Assembly: GCA_025927515.1 (NCBI GenBank)
Contig: JAICLG010000044.1
Location: 1 to 14,514, forward strand
DNA length: 14,514 bases
Source: Hyphomicrobium sp.
Lineage (GTDB): Bacteria > Pseudomonadota > Alphaproteobacteria > Rhizobiales > Hyphomicrobiaceae
Direction: 5' to 3'
The translations under genes were made by a program, and so were the position numbers. Positions within the stretch are counted from its first letter, which is position 1. Each line of letters begins with the position of its first letter. This document shows, piece by piece, positions 11,992 through 14,514 of the stretch. The notes beneath the pieces were generated by a model. The model searched no databases. It saw only the letters and a program-made list of their open reading frames with translations, and had not been told where the DNA came from.

Positions 11992-14514
11992 ATGTTCTCG
12001 CAATTGATGTCTTCCCGGCGCTTCGCTCCCCTCTTCTGGAGCCAGCTGCTCGCGGCGCTGAACGATAACCTCTTGAAGAATGCCCTCGCCATGCTCGTCG
12101 TTTATCGGCTGGCGATGGAGGACGGTCCGGCGATCGGCACGCTGGCGGGCGCGGCGCTCATTCTGCCGTTCTTCCTGTTCTCGGCGCTGGCCGGGCAATA
12201 CGCCGATAAATTCGACAAGGCAAAAGTTGCCGCACGCGTCCGGCTCGCTGAAATTCCGATCGCGCTGCTGGCCGCGTTAGGGTTCCTGCTGCCGTCGGTT
12301 CCGCTTCTGTTTGCGGCGCTCGTTCTTTTCGGAACGCTCAGCGCTTTCTTCGGGCCGGTAAAATACGGATTGCTGCCGACACATCTCGAAATCAGAGAGC
12401 TTCCCGCCGGTAACGCCTTGATCGAAGGCGCGACGTTCATCGCCATCCTGCTCGGGACGATCGGCGGCAATCTGGCATCGGGAAGTGACCGGGAGATCGG
12501 CCTCGTCGCGGGCGCCATCGTCGTTATCTCAATTCTCGGCTGGCTTTGCGCGCGGCTCATCCCTCCGGCCCCCTCAACCGTGCCCGATCTCGTCGTCGAC
12601 AAGAATATCGTCACGTCGACCAGTACGCTGCTGAAAGATCTGCGCGGCGACAGGCGCATTTGGCAAGGCGCACTCATTACTTCGTGGTTCTGGTTGGTTG
12701 GCGCGGTCGTTCTGGCGCTGTTGCAGAACCTCATCCCGCAGACACTCAACGGCGCGCCCGCGGTCTACACGCTTGCCCTCTTTACGTTCGCCATCGCCGT
12801 TGCCCTTGGGTCGATCGCAGCGGCGCGCGCCAGCAAGAACCGGCCGAATCTGGCGCTCGTGCCAATCGGCGCTCTTTTGATGGGATTGTTCCTTATCGAT
12901 CTGGCGCTGCTGGCATCGACGATCGTGCCCGCGCCGACGCCGCTCGGGATTTCCGAGACGCTCGCATCGTTCACCGGCATCCATATGCTGATCGATCTTG
13001 CAGGCATCGCATTCGCGGGCGGCCTTTACATCGTGCCTTCGTTTGCAGCCGTGCAGGCGTGGTCGCCAGTCGATCACCGCTCGCGCGTTATCGCCGGGTG
13101 CAACGTGTTGTCGGCGGCGTTCATGACGCTTGCCGGGTTGGCGATCGCGGCTCTGCAATACGAGAAAGTGTCTGTGCCCCTGCTTTATGCCGGCCTCGGC
13201 GTTTCGAACCTCGTCGTCGTGGCGCTCGTGCTGCGCGCCTGGGGCGCCGAGGGCGTGAAGGACGTCGGCGTTTTCCTGTTCCGAACGTTCTTCAATCTCG
13301 AAGTCAAGGGCCTGGAGAACCTGCCGAAGCTTGGCGAGAAAGCCATCATCGCGCCTAATCACGTCAGCCTGCTCGATGCGGGATTGATGCACGCGTTGCT
13401 TCCTTCGCACGCGATCTTCGCCGTCGATACCGGCATGGCCAAAACGTGGTGGGTGAAGCCATTCCTGAAGCTTGCGAAATCTTACGCCATCGATCCGAGT
13501 CGGCCGCTCGGCATGCGCCATCTCATTCAAGAGGTGAAAGACGGCTCGTCGCTGGTGATCTTTCCGGAAGGTCGCCTCACTGTCACAGGCGGCTTGATGA
13601 AAGTCTACGACGGCACGGCGATGATCGCCGACAAGGCGGATGCACCCGTCATACCGGTTCGCATCGACGGCCTCGAACGCTCGCACTTCGGGTATCTCAG
13701 CAAATCTCAGACGAAGAAGGCATGGTTTCCGAAGACAACCGTAACGATCCTGCCGCCGGTCAAATTGAAGGTCGACCAAAATCTCCGCGGCAAGCAGCGT
13801 CGACTGGCCGCCGGCCTGGCGTTGCAGGACGTGATGACCGATTCCGCCGTACTGACGACGCCGATTGATCAAACGCTCTTCGATGCGCTGGTGCAGGCCC
13901 GAGAGACACGCGATACAGGTAAGCCCGCCATCGAAGATGCGCTCGGCACGAAGCTTTCCTACAAGAAGCTCATCGTCGGCGCACAGGTGCTCGGATCAAA
14001 ACTCGCGCCGATGTTGCCGCCCGAAGGCGAGGCGGTCGGCGTACTCCTGCCTAATTCGGCAGGCGTCGCAGTAACGTTCTTCGCGCTTCAGACGATGGGC
14101 CGCGTTCCGGCCATGCTGAATTTCACGGCGGGCGCGGCAAACGTCGTTTCCGCATGCAAGGCTGCGAATGTTTCGGTCGTTCTGACTTCACGCGTCTTTA
14201 TCGAGAAGGGGCACTTCGAGGCGCTCGTGCAGGCGATCGGCGCGATTGCGCGAGTGATTTATCTCGAAGACATACGCGCGACGGTGACTTTCTTCGACAA
14301 GATTCGCGGGCTCGCGCGAGGTGGCACGCCGCAGGTCCAACGCGACTGCAACAGCCCGGCGGCGATCCTTTTCACCTCGGGATCGGAAGGTCTGCCGAAG
14401 GGCGTCGTTCTTTCCCATCGCAACCTGCTCGCCAACTGCGCGCAAAGCCTGACGCGCGTCTCCTGCAACGGGACCGACAAGGTGTTCAACGCGTTGCCGG
14501 TGTTTCATTCCTTC
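11992..14514 (+). CDS. aas: LplT-Aas fusion: MFS transporter, acyltransferase and acyl-ACP synthetase, 3' end outside window
   Basis: The frame is open from the ATG at 11992 to the right edge, 841 codons without a stop. Residues 1-430 are an LplT-like MFS transporter with many membrane segments and the LplT hallmarks ALNDNLLKNAL and FFGPVKYGLLP. Residues about 435-630 are a PlsC-type acyltransferase with NHVSLLD (456-462; the HxxxxD pair is His457 and Asp462) and FPEGR (524-528). An AMP-binding adenylating domain starts near 645, with its P-loop TSGSEGLPKG at 795-804; the rest lies beyond the window. In E. coli LplT flips lysophospholipid inward and Aas re-acylates it with fatty acid activated on ACP; here both would be one inner-membrane protein. 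Such fusions are known in other bacteria. The start has a GAGGA ribosome site eight bases upstream. It is divergent from thiS. Confidence 0.93.
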   Translation, partial: MFSQLMSSRRFAPLFWSQLLAALNDNLLKNALAMLVVYRLAMEDGPAIGTLAGAALILPFFLFSALAGQYADKFDKAKVAARVRLAEIPIALLAALGFLLPSVPLLFAALVLFGTLSAFFGPVKYGLLPTHLEIRELPAGNALIEGATFIAILLGTIGGNLASGSDREIGLVAGAIVVISILGWLCARLIPPAPSTVPDLVVDKNIVTSTSTLLKDLRGDRRIWQGALITSWFWLVGAVVLALLQNLIPQTLNGAPAVYTLALFTFAIAVALGSIAAARASKNRPNLALVPIGALLMGLFLIDLALLASTIVPAPTPLGISETLASFTGIHMLIDLAGIAFAGGLYIVPSFAAVQAWSPVDHRSRVIAGCNVLSAAFMTLAGLAIAALQYEKVSVPLLYAGLGVSNLVVVALVLRAWGAEGVKDVGVFLFRTFFNLEVKGLENLPKLGEKAIIAPNHVSLLDAGLMHALLPSHAIFAVDTGMAKTWWVKPFLKLAKSYAIDPSRPLGMRHLIQEVKDGSSLVIFPEGRLTVTGGLMKVYDGTAMIADKADAPVIPVRIDGLERSHFGYLSKSQTKKAWFPKTTVTILPPVKLKVDQNLRGKQRRLAAGLALQDVMTDSAVLTTPIDQTLFDALVQARETRDTGKPAIEDALGTKLSYKKLIVGAQVLGSKLAPMLPPEGEAVGVLLPNSAGVAVTFFALQTMGRVPAMLNFTAGAANVVSACKAANVSVVLTSRVFIEKGHFEALVQAIGAIARVIYLEDIRATVTFFDKIRGLARGGTPQVQRDCNSPAAILFTSGSEGLPKGVVLSHRNLLANCAQSLTRVSCNGTDKVFNALPVFHSF

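Noticed and set aside
12574..13872. A 432-codon open frame on the minus strand opposite the lysophospholipid gene
   Set aside because: It is a mirror of GC-rich codon usage in the real gene: its product is dominated by Arg, His, Gln and Asp, matches no family I know, and lacks a ribosome site. The plus-strand frame carries NHxxxxD, FPEGR and TSGSEGLPKG motifs.

Overview
The window looks like an ordinary chromosomal segment of a GC-rich alphaproteobacterium of the order Hyphomicrobiales, perhaps close to Hyphomicrobium. This assignment is an inference from protein style, from gene neighbourhoods and from a short repeat family (hairpins built on GTCATCCC/GGGATGAC) that I know from such genomes. 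I see no phage, insertion sequence, plasmid, CRISPR, tRNA or rRNA signal.

Left part (1-4613), envelope and sugar-nucleotide genes. A leftward run of three genes, galE (UDP-glucose 4-epimerase), an MltB-type lytic transglycosylase and an SGNH/DUF459-like exported protein cut by the left edge, is divergent from the rightward galU (UTP-glucose-1-phosphate uridylyltransferase). GalU makes UDP-glucose and GalE interconverts it with UDP-galactose, so this pair feeds surface polysaccharide synthesis. Their shared 191-bp intergenic region holds two inverted repeats, each overlapping a possible -10 box. The SGNH protein has lost the catalytic Ser and His of its family and is probably a pseudoenzyme.

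Middle (4614-7855). A repeat-rich spacer of about 340 bp lies between the convergent galU and a leftward gene for an outer-membrane beta-barrel protein (putative beta-barrel porin type) with a long acidic Pro/Asp-rich linker. Divergent from that is kdsD/kpsF (arabinose-5-phosphate isomerase, SIS plus two CBS domains), the first step of Kdo synthesis for lipopolysaccharide. Most of the left half therefore concerns the cell envelope.

Right-centre (7877-11818). Five genes run leftward in the order thiS, thiG, thiE, a CHAD-domain protein, hemH. ThiS is the sulfur carrier and ThiG makes the thiazole. ThiE joins thiazole and pyrimidine to give thiamine phosphate. CHAD proteins bind polyphosphate. 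HemH is ferrochelatase, the last step of protoheme synthesis. A candidate promoter lies before thiS and another in the thiE-CHAD gap, so this may be two transcription units. No TPP riboswitch is recognisable before thiS.

Right end (11992-14514). A large rightward gene, divergent from thiS and cut by the right edge, encodes a fusion of an LplT-like MFS transporter, a PlsC-type acyltransferase and an AMP-binding acyl-ACP synthetase (Aas). It is a one-polypeptide lysophospholipid import and re-acylation enzyme.

I found no convincing new multi-gene system. The observations most worth a second look are the degenerate SGNH active site, the repeat cluster that can fold into mutually exclusive hairpins, and the inverted repeats in the galE/galU divergent promoter region.
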